DNA of 64,000 nucleotides from DAOUKH01 sp965219875 (GTDB taxonomy: Bacteria > Chloroflexota > Dehalococcoidia > SHYB01), in contig CBDCOW010000001.1 of assembly GCA_965219875.1 (NCBI GenBank), positions 434,001-498,000 on the forward strand, read 5' to 3'. Below the pieces are notes generated by a model. The model had not been told where the DNA came from, searched no databases, and was given only the letters and a program-made list of their open reading frames with translations. The position numbers and the translations under genes are program-made. Position 1 is the stretch's first letter, and every line of letters begins with the position of its first letter. Shown piece after piece: positions 26,585 through 34,682 of the stretch.

Positions 26585-27961
26585 ATGGTCGTGACCGCAG
26601 CCGGTGTCACCAACAGACTCGCCGAACACGCCCTCACGTTGCAATTCGAGGCCCTGCCTCCGGAGGTCGTCCAACAGACGAAGGGGCTCTTCATGGACTT
26701 CCTCGCCGTCGCCCTCGGAGGGCGGCAGGTGGCCGAGTCGTCCGCGCCGATTATGCAGGGCATGGTCGATCTGACCGGCGGCGCGAAAGGAAAGAGCACG
26801 GTGCTCGGCGAGGCCGACCTCTACCCCGCGCACTACGCCGCGATGATGAACGCCACGCTCGCCCACAGCATGGACTACGACGACACCCACCGCGTCGCGA
26901 TCATGCACACCGGGGCCCCGATGTTCGCCACGCTGCTGGCCCTGGGGGAGGAATACTCGGTCTCCGGCAAGGAGTTCCTCACCGCGGCCGTTGCCGGCTA
27001 CGACATCGCCAACAAGATCGGCAAGGCCCACGGGCCTTCGATGCACCACCGCGGCTTCCATCCCACCGCCACCACCGGCATCTTCGCCTGTACCGCGGCG
27101 GGGGCCCGCCTCATGGACCTCACCGAAAAGCAGACGGCAAACGCGATGGGGCTGAACGGGAGCCAGACCGCCGGCTCGCAGCAGTTCCTCGTCGACGGCG
27201 CCTGGAACAAGCGGCTCCACACCGGGCTGACCGCCCACAACGCCATACTCAGCCTCGTCATGGCCCGCCACGGCTACTTCGGCGGAAGCGGACCGATTGA
27301 AGGCAAATTCGGCTATTTCAACCTCTACTCGAATGACGACCGGGACCCGTCCGCCGCGGTGGCCGGTCTGGGCAGCGAGTGGGAAGTGATGAACATGGCG
27401 GTTAAGCCCTATCCCTGCTGCCGCTACAACCACGCCACCATCGACGCCGTACGGGACATCGTGCAGGAGCAGGGCCTCGGCCCCTCCGATGTCTCCGCCA
27501 TCAACATCGAGATGGGGCCGACGGGGTATAACCTCGTCGCAAGTCCCCCCACCGAGAAGAAGCGGCCGGGGAACATTGTCGAGGGCCAGTTCAGCGTCTA
27601 CTTCGCCGCCGCGGCTGCCGTCCTCGATCCCTACACCTGGGACAGCTACGGGCTGCTCGGGTCCCCCGAGACGGAGCGGCTCATGGACGTCACCACCGTC
27701 GGCTTCGACGACTCGGACGACACCATGGGCTCGCGGGTGGAAGTCGTGGCCGCCGACGGGCGCAGGGCGCGGAGAGCCGTGCCGCTGCCCAAGGGAGAGC
27801 CCGAGAACCCCATGCCGTGGAGTGAGTTGGAGGCGAAGTTCGCCGAGTGGGCGAAGGGCGTCATCGGCCCCGAAAAGACCGCCGCGGTGGCGGCGTCGAT
27901 CGCGGGATTGGAAGGGCTCGGCTCAATCCGCGAGCTTACCAACGACTTGCGGCCGGCCTAG
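26585..27961 (+). CDS. MmgE/PrpD family protein (copy 3)
   Basis: 458 aa from ATG 26585, with AGGAGG upstream; a longer in-frame start at 26498 lacks a ribosome-binding site. Family blocks: TKGLFMDFLAVALGGRQ, ANATLAHSMDYDDTHR in the form NATLAHSMDYDDTHR (active site), GSQTAGSQQFLVDGAWNKR, and KPYPCCRYNHATIDAV. It converges with an LLM gene (12 bp from stop to stop). Of the three copies this has the most typical 2-methylcitrate-dehydratase-like active-site block, but no methylcitrate synthase is seen, so the substrate stays open. Confidence 0.88.
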   Translation: MVVTAAGVTNRLAEHALTLQFEALPPEVVQQTKGLFMDFLAVALGGRQVAESSAPIMQGMVDLTGGAKGKSTVLGEADLYPAHYAAMMNATLAHSMDYDDTHRVAIMHTGAPMFATLLALGEEYSVSGKEFLTAAVAGYDIANKIGKAHGPSMHHRGFHPTATTGIFACTAAGARLMDLTEKQTANAMGLNGSQTAGSQQFLVDGAWNKRLHTGLTAHNAILSLVMARHGYFGGSGPIEGKFGYFNLYSNDDRDPSAAVAGLGSEWEVMNMAVKPYPCCRYNHATIDAVRDIVQEQGLGPSDVSAINIEMGPTGYNLVASPPTEKKRPGNIVEGQFSVYFAAAAAVLDPYTWDSYGLLGSPETERLMDVTTVGFDDSDDTMGSRVEVVAADGRRARRAVPLPKGEPENPMPWSELEAKFAEWAKGVIGPEKTAAVAASIAGLEGLGSIRELTNDLRPA

Positions 27962-27972
27962 TCAGCGCCGGT

Positions 27973-28992
27973 TCAGTCGTTGGTGACGTCGGCGACGATG
28001 CGCGCGACCTGTTCGGGCGTCGCCCGCTCGATGGCGGTCAAGGCGACTTCGACTCTTGACGCCACGCCATCCCACCGTTGGCGCAGCTTGGCCCCGATTT
28101 CCTCATAGCGCCCGCTGACGGTGAACGCCGCGACGACCTCGTCGCTGATCAGGCCCGCCATCTCTTTCCACTTGCCCTCCCGCGACCTGGCGTGAAGGGC
28201 CGGCGTGAGCTCCTCCCATCCGTGCACCTTGAGGATGGTCTGGTAGGCGGGCGTGGATGCGTAGAAGGCGATGCGCTCGCGGATTGCCTCCCACCGCTCC
28301 CCGACCTCGGCATCGGTATCGCCCGCCGCGACGAAGCCGCTGGAGCTGAGCTCGAAGGCGTCGAGCGAGCGTTCGGCCGACTGGGCGCCCTCCTCCACGG
28401 CGGGCCACGCGACTTGACGCACGTACTCCGGGGAGGCCAAGGGGTGAAGCAGCAACCCTTCGCACGCCGAGCCGGCCAGCCTGCACATGCCCCTATTCGC
28501 GCCGGCTACGAGGACCGGGATAGCAGGATGGTCGATTGGGCCTGGGTTGAACTGGGGGGTCAACAGATTGAGCGAGTAGAACTCGCCGGCGACGTTCAGC
28601 CGTTCGCCCGTCTGGAAGCTGTGCCAGATCGAGCGCACCGCCCCGATGTATTCCCGCATTCGCCGCACCGGGGGCTCCCACGACGCTCCGAAGCGCCGCC
28701 GGATATGGCCGCGCACCTGGGTGCCCAGACCCAACTCGAACCTTCCGTTCGAGTAACGCTGGAGCTCCCAGCCGAGTTGCGCCGTCATGAACGGGCTGCG
28801 GGGGAAGGCGATCGCCACCGACGGCCCGATCTTGATTCGGCTGGTGTGCTCCGCCGCCAGGACGAGGGGCAAGAAGGGGTCGAAGCGGTTCTCCGCGGTA
28901 AGCAGGGCGTGGCCCCCCGCCTGCTCGGCAAGCCGAGCCGCTTCCAGCAGCGGATCGAGGGGCATGCCCTCGGAGCGAAACACCACCTTCAA
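27973..28992 (-). CDS. LLM class F420-dependent-type oxidoreductase
   Basis: 339 aa luciferase-like protein starting with TTG; AAGGAGG five bases upstream supports it. AARLAEQAGGHALLTAENRF, KIGPSVAIAFPRSPFMTAQ and GRFELGLGTQVRGHIRRRFG belong to the F420-type LLM group (TIGR03617-like). It lies 26 bp downstream of the dienelactone hydrolase on the same strand, so the two form a small operon. Likely role: oxidoreduction of an organic intermediate; substrate unknown. Confidence 0.83.
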   Translation of the reverse strand: MKVVFRSEGMPLDPLLEAARLAEQAGGHALLTAENRFDPFLPLVLAAEHTSRIKIGPSVAIAFPRSPFMTAQLGWELQRYSNGRFELGLGTQVRGHIRRRFGASWEPPVRRMREYIGAVRSIWHSFQTGERLNVAGEFYSLNLLTPQFNPGPIDHPAIPVLVAGANRGMCRLAGSACEGLLLHPLASPEYVRQVAWPAVEEGAQSAERSLDAFELSSSGFVAAGDTDAEVGERWEAIRERIAFYASTPAYQTILKVHGWEELTPALHARSREGKWKEMAGLISDEVVAAFTVSGRYEEIGAKLRQRWDGVASRVEVALTAIERATPEQVARIVADVTND

Positions 28993-29018
28993 GTTGGCCT
29001 CCTTCGGCGCTCGGACGG

Positions 29019-29708
29019 CTACGCCAGATGCTCGCGGAGAAACGTGAGCGTCCTGCGCCAGGCGTCACCCGCCGCCCGGTCGTTGTAGTTCGGCCTCGTC
29101 TCGTTGAAGAAGGCGTGGCCCGACCCGCGGTACACCTTGACTTGGTGGTCGAGCTCCGACCCTCTGAGCCCGCCTCTGACCCGCCGCACGTGCTCCTCGT
29201 TGATGATGGGGTCATCCCCGCCGAAGATGCCGAAGATCGGACATCCCGCGTGCTTGAGCTGCGCCCCGGGGTCGGGCGCGTTCCCGTAGAACGCCACGGT
29301 CGCGTCGACGCCCGCGCCCCGGCAGGGGGCCAGGTAACACACCGTCCCTCCCAAGCAATACCCGACCATGCTCGACTTTCCGTTGCCGTAGGGCTGCGCT
29401 TTGAGATAGTCGCTGCACGAGATGCACTCCCGCACCGCCCCCTCCATGCTCATCGCGCCGTAGTAGGCGGCGGCTTCCTCGGACGTCTCCGCAACCTTTC
29501 CGTGGTACAGATCGGGCGCGATGGCGGCGAACCCCTCAGCCGCGAAGCGGTCGGCGACGTCCTTGATGTGCGGCACCAGACCCCACCACTCCATGATCAC
29601 CACGACGCCGGGGTAGGTCCCGGCGGCCCGCGGCCTGACGAGGTACGCAGGGACCTTGCCGATCCCATGCGGGACCGATACGGAACGTCTGATCAACGCG
29701 GCGGCCAT
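29019..29708 (-). CDS. Dienelactone hydrolase family protein
   Basis: 229 aa from ATG 29708 with GGGAGGG upstream. Dienelactone hydrolases open lactones in the ortho-cleavage route for (chloro)aromatics. The catalytic Cys is in VGYCLGGTVC, the Asp in GGDDPIINEEH and the His in GSGHAFFNE, so the Cys-Asp-His triad is complete. PGVVVIMEWWGLVPHIKD is the conserved loop that carries the controlling Glu. Downstream lies an LLM oxidoreductase; divergently upstream are two VOC proteins and a CoA-transferase. Together they suggest breakdown of a ring or lactone compound. Confidence 0.88.
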   Translation of the reverse strand: MAAALIRRSVSVPHGIGKVPAYLVRPRAAGTYPGVVVIMEWWGLVPHIKDVADRFAAEGFAAIAPDLYHGKVAETSEEAAAYYGAMSMEGAVRECISCSDYLKAQPYGNGKSSMVGYCLGGTVCYLAPCRGAGVDATVAFYGNAPDPGAQLKHAGCPIFGIFGGDDPIINEEHVRRVRGGLRGSELDHQVKVYRGSGHAFFNETRPNYNDRAAGDAWRRTLTFLREHLA

Positions 29709-29737
29709 GGAGCCCTCCCACCTCGCGAGGCGCTGCG

Positions 29738-29768
29738 AGTATAGCAACAACCGCACCGGTTTCTTCAA
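29738..29768 (-). promoter_or_regulatory. Candidate promoter for the dienelactone hydrolase operon
   Basis: On the minus strand TTGAAG (29768-29763), a 19-bp spacer and TATACT (29743-29738) lie 30 bp upstream of the ATG at 29708. The spacer is slightly long. The region is divergent with the VOC gene at 29821. Confidence 0.4.
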
Positions 29769-29820
29769 CGAGCGTGCTACAGTTACCGGCGTGACAGTTG
29801 AGAACGTTGCAGGGGGTGCA

Positions 29821-30285
29821 ATGAAGGCGAAAGCGATCTTTCACACCGGCATTACGGTGAGCGACCTCGACCGTACGGCGTCGTTCCTCAAGGAGTGGTT
29901 CGGGATGGTCGAGGTCGAGCGCAAGTCGTTTGGCGACAAGAACGGCGAGCCTTGGGATAACCCGGTCACCGGCATCAAGAAGACCTGGACCGACGTCTGC
30001 TTCCTGAAGCTGGGCGAGGTCACCGTCGAGATCTTGCAGTACCCGTCGCCGCCGGGGCAGCCCCAGTCCTACACCGGCCCCAACGACGTCGGCAACGCCC
30101 ATCTCGCCTTCTTCGTCGACGATCTCGACGCCTACTACGAGCGCCTGACAGCGCAGGGCTACCGGTTCGCGGGCCCCATCCACTACAACGTCGACGCCGA
30201 AGGGAAACGGCGAGCCGGCATCTTCTTCTGGGACCACGACGGCATCAGCTACGAGCTCGTCTACAGGGAAGCCGGCGGGCCGTAG
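29821..30285 (+). CDS. VOC (glyoxalase/dioxygenase superfamily) protein
   Basis: 154 aa, one VOC unit of two beta-alpha-beta-beta-beta modules. Probable metal ligands: His in IFHTGITVSDLD, Glu in VTVEILQYP, His in NAHLAFFVDDLD and Glu in GISYELVYRE, the four-ligand pattern of glyoxalase I or methylmalonyl-CoA epimerase-like members. The start is the ATG at 29821, preceded by GGGGG. It is first in a plus-strand series with an extradiol-type VOC protein (115-bp gap) and a CoA-transferase. Lyase, epimerase and dioxygenase roles are all possible. Confidence 0.78.
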   Translation: MKAKAIFHTGITVSDLDRTASFLKEWFGMVEVERKSFGDKNGEPWDNPVTGIKKTWTDVCFLKLGEVTVEILQYPSPPGQPQSYTGPNDVGNAHLAFFVDDLDAYYERLTAQGYRFAGPIHYNVDAEGKRRAGIFFWDHDGISYELVYREAGGP

Positions 30286-30399
30286 CCGAAGGCGGCACCT
30301 ACCGAAGTGGGTGGGATTCGGGTACGCTATGCCGAACGGCGCGCCGCAGTACAGGCGCCGGAGCAGGCAAGGCAGGGCAAGGCAGGGCAAGGAGGCGGC

Positions 30400-31419
30400 A
30401 TGACACAGACGCAATCGGCAAATCCATATCAGGCCACGGGGACACCGCGACGGTTGGCGCATCACAACTTCTACGTGAGCGACATCGTCAAGACGCTGGA
30501 CTTCTACAACCAGGTCGTCGGGATCGAAGAGACCTTCCGCATGGAGAACCGGCCCGCCGGCTTCATGAGCAATGGCAACACCCATCACGACCTTGGCTTC
30601 GCCCAGGTGGGGGAGCACACCCAGGACCGTGGGAAGAACGCACAGGCGAAGGGCATCATGGAAGTGCCTCTGGACTGGGGCGCAAAGCCGGGTCTCAATC
30701 ACTTCGCCTACGAGATGCACAACGAGGCCGAGCTCGTCGCCGCCTACGCGCGGATTACCGACTACGGCGTGCAGCCCTGGCTGCTGGAGGACCGCCTGGT
30801 CACCCGCAGCGTCTATTTCAGTGACCCTGAAGGCAACGGCGTCGAGTATACCGTGGACATGCTGCGCAATTGGCGGGACTACCGGAAGCCCGGCGCCAAG
30901 GTCTTCCACCAGGAATATGTCCCGGGCCAAGAGGAGCCGAAGACCGAGTCGTTCGTCAATTTCGACCCCGAGGTCCGGCGCGTTCCCGACGCGGCGCTCC
31001 ACGCCAAGCGATCCTCTCACGCCGTGATCGTGGCGGACGACTTCGTGCGGCTGCGCCACTTCTACATCGACGTGGTCGGGCTCAAGGAGCTGTATCACTC
31101 GCCGACGGGCGAGTTCTCCGTGCTGCACGGCAAGGACTACCCCAGCTATTCGTTGGCGCTCGTCGCGTCAACCCCCGGCCGTGACCCGGGCGTGCACCGG
31201 ATCGCCTTCGAGCTGGCGGACGACAGCGGCTTCGACGGCGCCGAGGAGGCCCTGGCAGCGAAGGGCGTCGAGGTTGAGTTCAAGGTCGAGCACCCGAAGA
31301 AGCGGGTGATCTACTTCCGTGACCCCGACAACGTCCTGGTGCAGTGCTACCACGAGGAGCCGGACTTCCTCGAGGCCTTGCCCTCGATAGACCCCGCCCT
31401 GGCCCTGCTGCTGCTCTAG
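30400..31419 (+). CDS. Two-domain VOC protein, catechol 2,3-dioxygenase-like
   Basis: 339 aa with two VOC modules, the layout of type I extradiol dioxygenases, which open catechols next to the diol using Fe(II). Domain 1 (about residues 17-165) keeps a full His-His-Glu set: LAHHNFYVSD, LNHFAYEM and GNGVEYTVDM. Domain 2 (about 205-330) has SHAVIVADDF and VHRIAFELAD, but the third ligand position reads NVLVQCYHE, Gln in place of Glu. In classical enzymes the iron is in the C-terminal domain, so here it would be swapped to domain 1. GGAGG precedes the ATG; a decamer repeat (GGCAAGGCAG type) lies just upstream. A CoA-transferase follows after 21 bp. Confidence 0.78.
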   Translation: MTQTQSANPYQATGTPRRLAHHNFYVSDIVKTLDFYNQVVGIEETFRMENRPAGFMSNGNTHHDLGFAQVGEHTQDRGKNAQAKGIMEVPLDWGAKPGLNHFAYEMHNEAELVAAYARITDYGVQPWLLEDRLVTRSVYFSDPEGNGVEYTVDMLRNWRDYRKPGAKVFHQEYVPGQEEPKTESFVNFDPEVRRVPDAALHAKRSSHAVIVADDFVRLRHFYIDVVGLKELYHSPTGEFSVLHGKDYPSYSLALVASTPGRDPGVHRIAFELADDSGFDGAEEALAAKGVEVEFKVEHPKKRVIYFRDPDNVLVQCYHEEPDFLEALPSIDPALALLLL

Positions 31420-31440
31420 GAGGGACTGGGTCAACCCGCC

Positions 31441-32637
31441 ATGTCGTTGCCCTTAGAAGGCATCCGGATCATCGGGTTCTCGCAGTTTGGGGCGGGTCCG
31501 TATGGGTCGCTGCAGATGGCGGACCTCGGGGCCGAGATCATCAAGATCGAGGACCCGACCACGGAAGGCGACGTGGCCCGCCGGGTGCCGCCCTACCTCG
31601 TCGACGGCGTCAACGATAGCATCTACTTCCAGTCGTTTAACCGGAACAAGAAAAGCGTGACGGTGAACCTCCGCAACCCCCGCGGCAAGGAGGTCGTCGA
31701 ACGGCTGGTCAAGGTGTCGCATGGGGTCTACTCGAACTTCCGCGGCGATCTCCCGACGCGCCTGGGGCTTACCTACGCCGATCTCTGCCACGCCAACCCG
31801 GCGATCGTCTGCTGCCACCTGAGCGGCTACGGGATGAACAACCCGCGCTCCGCCGATCCCGCCTACGACTACCTCGTTCAGGGTGAAGTCGGGGCGATGT
31901 CGATCACCGGCGAGCCCGGCGGCCCGCCGGTGCGGTCGGGTATCCCCATCGTCGACCTAGCCGGCGCGCTCGCCTCCGCTTACGGAATGATGGCGGGAAT
32001 CGTGAAGTCGTTGCGGACGGGCCAGGGCTGCGACATCGACGTCTCCCTGTACGACACCATGGCCTCCATGATGAGCTACATGAGCGCCTGGCACCTGACC
32101 CGCGGCTTCGACATGCGGCGGGAGCCCGCGTCGTCGCACCCCACGCTGGTGCCGTCGCAGAACTTCCAGACCAGCGATGGATGGATTGTGATCATGTGCG
32201 CCAAAGAGGTCTTCTTCCAGAACCTGGCCGACCTCCTCGGCCATCCCGAATGGAAGGAAGACCCGAGGTTCGAGACCTTCGCCGACCGGCTAGCCAACCG
32301 CGAGGCGCTCGTCGCGTTGCTCAACCCCGAGTTCCGCAAGCACACCAGCGAGCACCTGCTCACGATCTTCCGGGGCAAGGTGCCGAGCGCTCCCATCCTC
32401 GATTTCGCCCAGGCCATGACGAACCCGCTGCTCACGGAGCGCGGCATGATCCTTGACATCGAGCATCCCGTGTTCGGGACGATCAAGGAGATGCGGGGCG
32501 CTGTCATGGCCCCGGGGGAAAAGACCCCCACACGCCCCGCGCCGCACGTCGGCGAGCACACCGACGAGGTGCTCCGCGACCTCGCCGACTACACGCCGGG
32601 CGAGATCCGGGAACTCCGCAACGAGGGCGCCATCTAG
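31441..32637 (+). CDS. CoA-transferase family III (CaiB/BaiF)
   Basis: 398 aa, single-domain, normal size. It activates a carboxylic acid by transferring CoA from a donor such as succinyl-CoA. IRIIGFSQFGAGPYGS is the N-terminal block, FNRNKKSVTVNLRNPRGKE the CoA-binding segment, and SGIPIVDLAGALASAYG holds the catalytic Asp, which is intact here, unlike domain 1 of the double-domain protein at 19184. It is the third gene of the 29821-32637 series and converges with an alpha/beta hydrolase. Confidence 0.9.
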   Translation: MSLPLEGIRIIGFSQFGAGPYGSLQMADLGAEIIKIEDPTTEGDVARRVPPYLVDGVNDSIYFQSFNRNKKSVTVNLRNPRGKEVVERLVKVSHGVYSNFRGDLPTRLGLTYADLCHANPAIVCCHLSGYGMNNPRSADPAYDYLVQGEVGAMSITGEPGGPPVRSGIPIVDLAGALASAYGMMAGIVKSLRTGQGCDIDVSLYDTMASMMSYMSAWHLTRGFDMRREPASSHPTLVPSQNFQTSDGWIVIMCAKEVFFQNLADLLGHPEWKEDPRFETFADRLANREALVALLNPEFRKHTSEHLLTIFRGKVPSAPILDFAQAMTNPLLTERGMILDIEHPVFGTIKEMRGAVMAPGEKTPTRPAPHVGEHTDEVLRDLADYTPGEIRELRNEGAI

Positions 32638-32649
32638 CGCCTCCGGGCC

Positions 32650-33480
32650 CTACTCCGGTCCGCGCAAGAAGTCGAGGACTTCCTTGTTGAACTCGTCGGC
32701 GTACTCGTAGAACGGGCGGTGCCCGCATTCGTCGTAGGCCACGAGCCGCGCATTGGGGATGCGCTCCGTCCCTTCGACGACCCGCTGGAAGACGGCGCGG
32801 GGATCGTCCTTGCCTGCGAAGACCAGCGTGGGCACCGTGATCTGCTCCAGCCGGTCGTAGACGCGGATGGGGCGCAGCGCCTCGAGGTTCGTCCTCGACG
32901 ACGCCATGCGCTCGAAGAACTCCTTCATGCCCGGCTGCGCATAGGCCGTCATGTGCGACATGAGGATTTCCTCGGGGGGAGAGGCCTTGGGGTGCACCGA
33001 CGACATGTGGCGCTTGCGCATGGTCTCGATCGACAGGTCGGCGAAGGTCCTGGCGACGTTCTTCGCGTTCCCGTCCTGGCCCTTCGCGATCTCCTCCTCG
33101 GTATTGAAGCAGGAGCCGCTCGATATCAGGATCAGCTTGCGCGTGCGCTCCGGCATCCGGAAGTAGAGGAGACTCACGAGGAGCGCGCCCATCGACCACC
33201 CCGCTAGGTGGAAGCGTTCGATCCCGAGGGTGTCGACGAAGTTCGCGAGGTGTTCCACCATCGCCATGTAGGGAATGCCCTCGACCTCTACCGGCTCGGT
33301 GAAACCGTGCCCGATCACGTCGGGGGCGTAGACGGTGTACTCAGTCCCCAGCGCGTCGATGTTCTTGTAGAAGTTCTCCGCCAAGCTCCCCGACCCGTGC
33401 ACCAGGAGCAGCGGTTCCCCCGAGCCCTCATACAGGTAGCGGGTGCGAACACCTTTGACATCAATGAATGCGGCTCTCAT
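32650..33480 (-). CDS. Alpha/beta hydrolase (meta-cleavage-product hydrolase type)
   Basis: 276 aa. LLLVHGSGSLAENF is the oxyanion loop, LAGWSMGALL the nucleophile elbow (Ser), FAGKDDPRAVF the acid and DECGHRPFYEYA the His, so the catalytic triad is complete. The length and the GxDHG-like ordering fit C-C hydrolases of aromatic meta-cleavage, but esterases look similar. Convergent with the CoA-transferase (12 bp apart) and divergent from the SDR-containing operon. Confidence 0.82.
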   Translation of the reverse strand: MRAAFIDVKGVRTRYLYEGSGEPLLLVHGSGSLAENFYKNIDALGTEYTVYAPDVIGHGFTEPVEVEGIPYMAMVEHLANFVDTLGIERFHLAGWSMGALLVSLLYFRMPERTRKLILISSGSCFNTEEEIAKGQDGNAKNVARTFADLSIETMRKRHMSSVHPKASPPEEILMSHMTAYAQPGMKEFFERMASSRTNLEALRPIRVYDRLEQITVPTLVFAGKDDPRAVFQRVVEGTERIPNARLVAYDECGHRPFYEYADEFNKEVLDFLRGPE

Positions 33481-33663
33481 CTTCTCTCACTCCCTCGGCG
33501 GGCCGACTTGCTCGGGACATTGTAGCGGGTGCGGCGGCGCGGGACACGCGCTTCGCTTGCGGCCAGTCGGCGTTCCGTACAGAATAGGCCGCATCTCGGC
33601 GTCTCCTCTTGCGTTGCAACGTGCGCGCCAAGGGAGGCGGTCCCGTCTTGCTGAGGAGCAATC

Positions 33664-34434
33664 ATCATAGGCCCCCGCCTTCAAGACCTCGCCACAATCA
33701 TCACGGGCGGTGGTTCCGGTATCGGCCGGGCGACGGTCCTGTCGTTTGCCCGGGAAGGAGCCAACGTGCTTGCCGCGGACCGGAACGCGCGTGGTCTTGA
33801 GGAGACCCGCACGTTAGCCAATGACGAGGGCCTGTCGATCGAAACGGTCACCGTTGACGTATCCAAGGCCGATATGGTCTCCGGCATGGTCGAGCAGGCG
33901 CTCGCTACCTTTGGCTGTTTGGACGTGCTCGTGAACGCCGCCGGCACGCTGATGCGCACGCCGGCCGTCGCCGACGTCGACGAGCGGGACTGGGACCTCA
34001 TGATGGCCACCAACCTGAAGGGCCCGTTCCTTTGCATACGCGCTTCGATCCCAGCGATGCTGCGAAACGGCGGCGGCGCCATCGTCAATATTTCTTCTAT
34101 GGCGGGAGTTCAGGGAGCGAGCGCCTCGGTGCCCTATTCCATCGCCAAAGCGGGTCTGATCCATCTGACGACCGTCACCGCCAACCAGTACACGTCGCTC
34201 GGCATCCGCGTCAACGGCATAGCCCCCGGCCCGGTGGACACGCCACAGTCGCGGGGCGGCACGCAGAGCGCCGAGGCCCTCGCGGAACTGGGCCGCCTGC
34301 ACCCGCTGGGCCGCATCGGACGGCCGGAGGAGATCGCGAGCGTCATCGTGTTCTTGGCTTCGAGCGAGGCCTCGTACATGAGCGGCCATACCCTCATCGT
34401 CGACGGCGGACTATGGACCGTCAGCAGGGGTTGA
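33664..34434 (+). CDS. Short-chain dehydrogenase/reductase with no standard start codon
   Basis: About 256 aa. The NAD(P)-binding motif ITGGGSGIGRA (encoded near 33700-33732) lies upstream of the first in-frame GTG (33766), and there is no ATG, GTG or TTG between the in-frame stop at 33652 and that motif. An AGGAG at 33654-33658 is well placed for an ATC at 33664 or an ATA at 33667, so a rare start codon, or an unseen base error, is needed. Other SDR marks: VLVNAAGT, SSMAGVQG, and the catalytic Tyr/Lys in VPYSIAKAGL. C-terminal GHTLIVDGG is typical. Starting at GTG 33766 would delete the cofactor site. It is followed 1 bp later by a 78-aa gene and then a hydrolase. Confidence 0.8.
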   Translation: MIGPRLQDLATIITGGGSGIGRATVLSFAREGANVLAADRNARGLEETRTLANDEGLSIETVTVDVSKADMVSGMVEQALATFGCLDVLVNAAGTLMRTPAVADVDERDWDLMMATNLKGPFLCIRASIPAMLRNGGGAIVNISSMAGVQGASASVPYSIAKAGLIHLTTVTANQYTSLGIRVNGIAPGPVDTPQSRGGTQSAEALAELGRLHPLGRIGRPEEIASVIVFLASSEASYMSGHTLIVDGGLWTVSRG

Positions 34435-34435
34435 A

Positions 34436-34672
34436 TTGGACAAGCTCATCGAGATAGCGAACCGCGCGGCGGCGGACTATGGCTTCCGCCAAATCGTCCA
34501 ATGGAGCCCGGACGACATCGTTGACCAATGGGATCTTTCTGAGAAGGAAGCGGATGTGCTCAAAGGGCCGGTCAAGCAGGCCCTCGATGGGCTCCCGATT
34601 CCTGTGGAGCCGAACGATCTGCCGCGCGAACGAGAGAGGCTGGCACAGATCATCCGGGACGGGTTGAGCTAG
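34436..34672 (+). CDS. Small unknown protein between SDR and hydrolase
   Basis: 78 aa, TTG start one base after the SDR stop, with AGGGG upstream; the next gene starts 10 bp after its stop behind GGAGGAA. This tight packing supports a real gene. The sequence is soluble and helical, rich in acidic residues (QWSPDDIVDQWDLSEKEADV) with a Pro-rich loop (GLPIPVEPNDLPRER). There are no cysteines or known motifs. I do not recognise it. By position it could be a partner subunit of the hydrolase-fold protein that follows. Confidence 0.6.
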   Translation: MDKLIEIANRAAADYGFRQIVQWSPDDIVDQWDLSEKEADVLKGPVKQALDGLPIPVEPNDLPRERERLAQIIRDGLS

Positions 34673-34682
34673 GGAGGAAATC

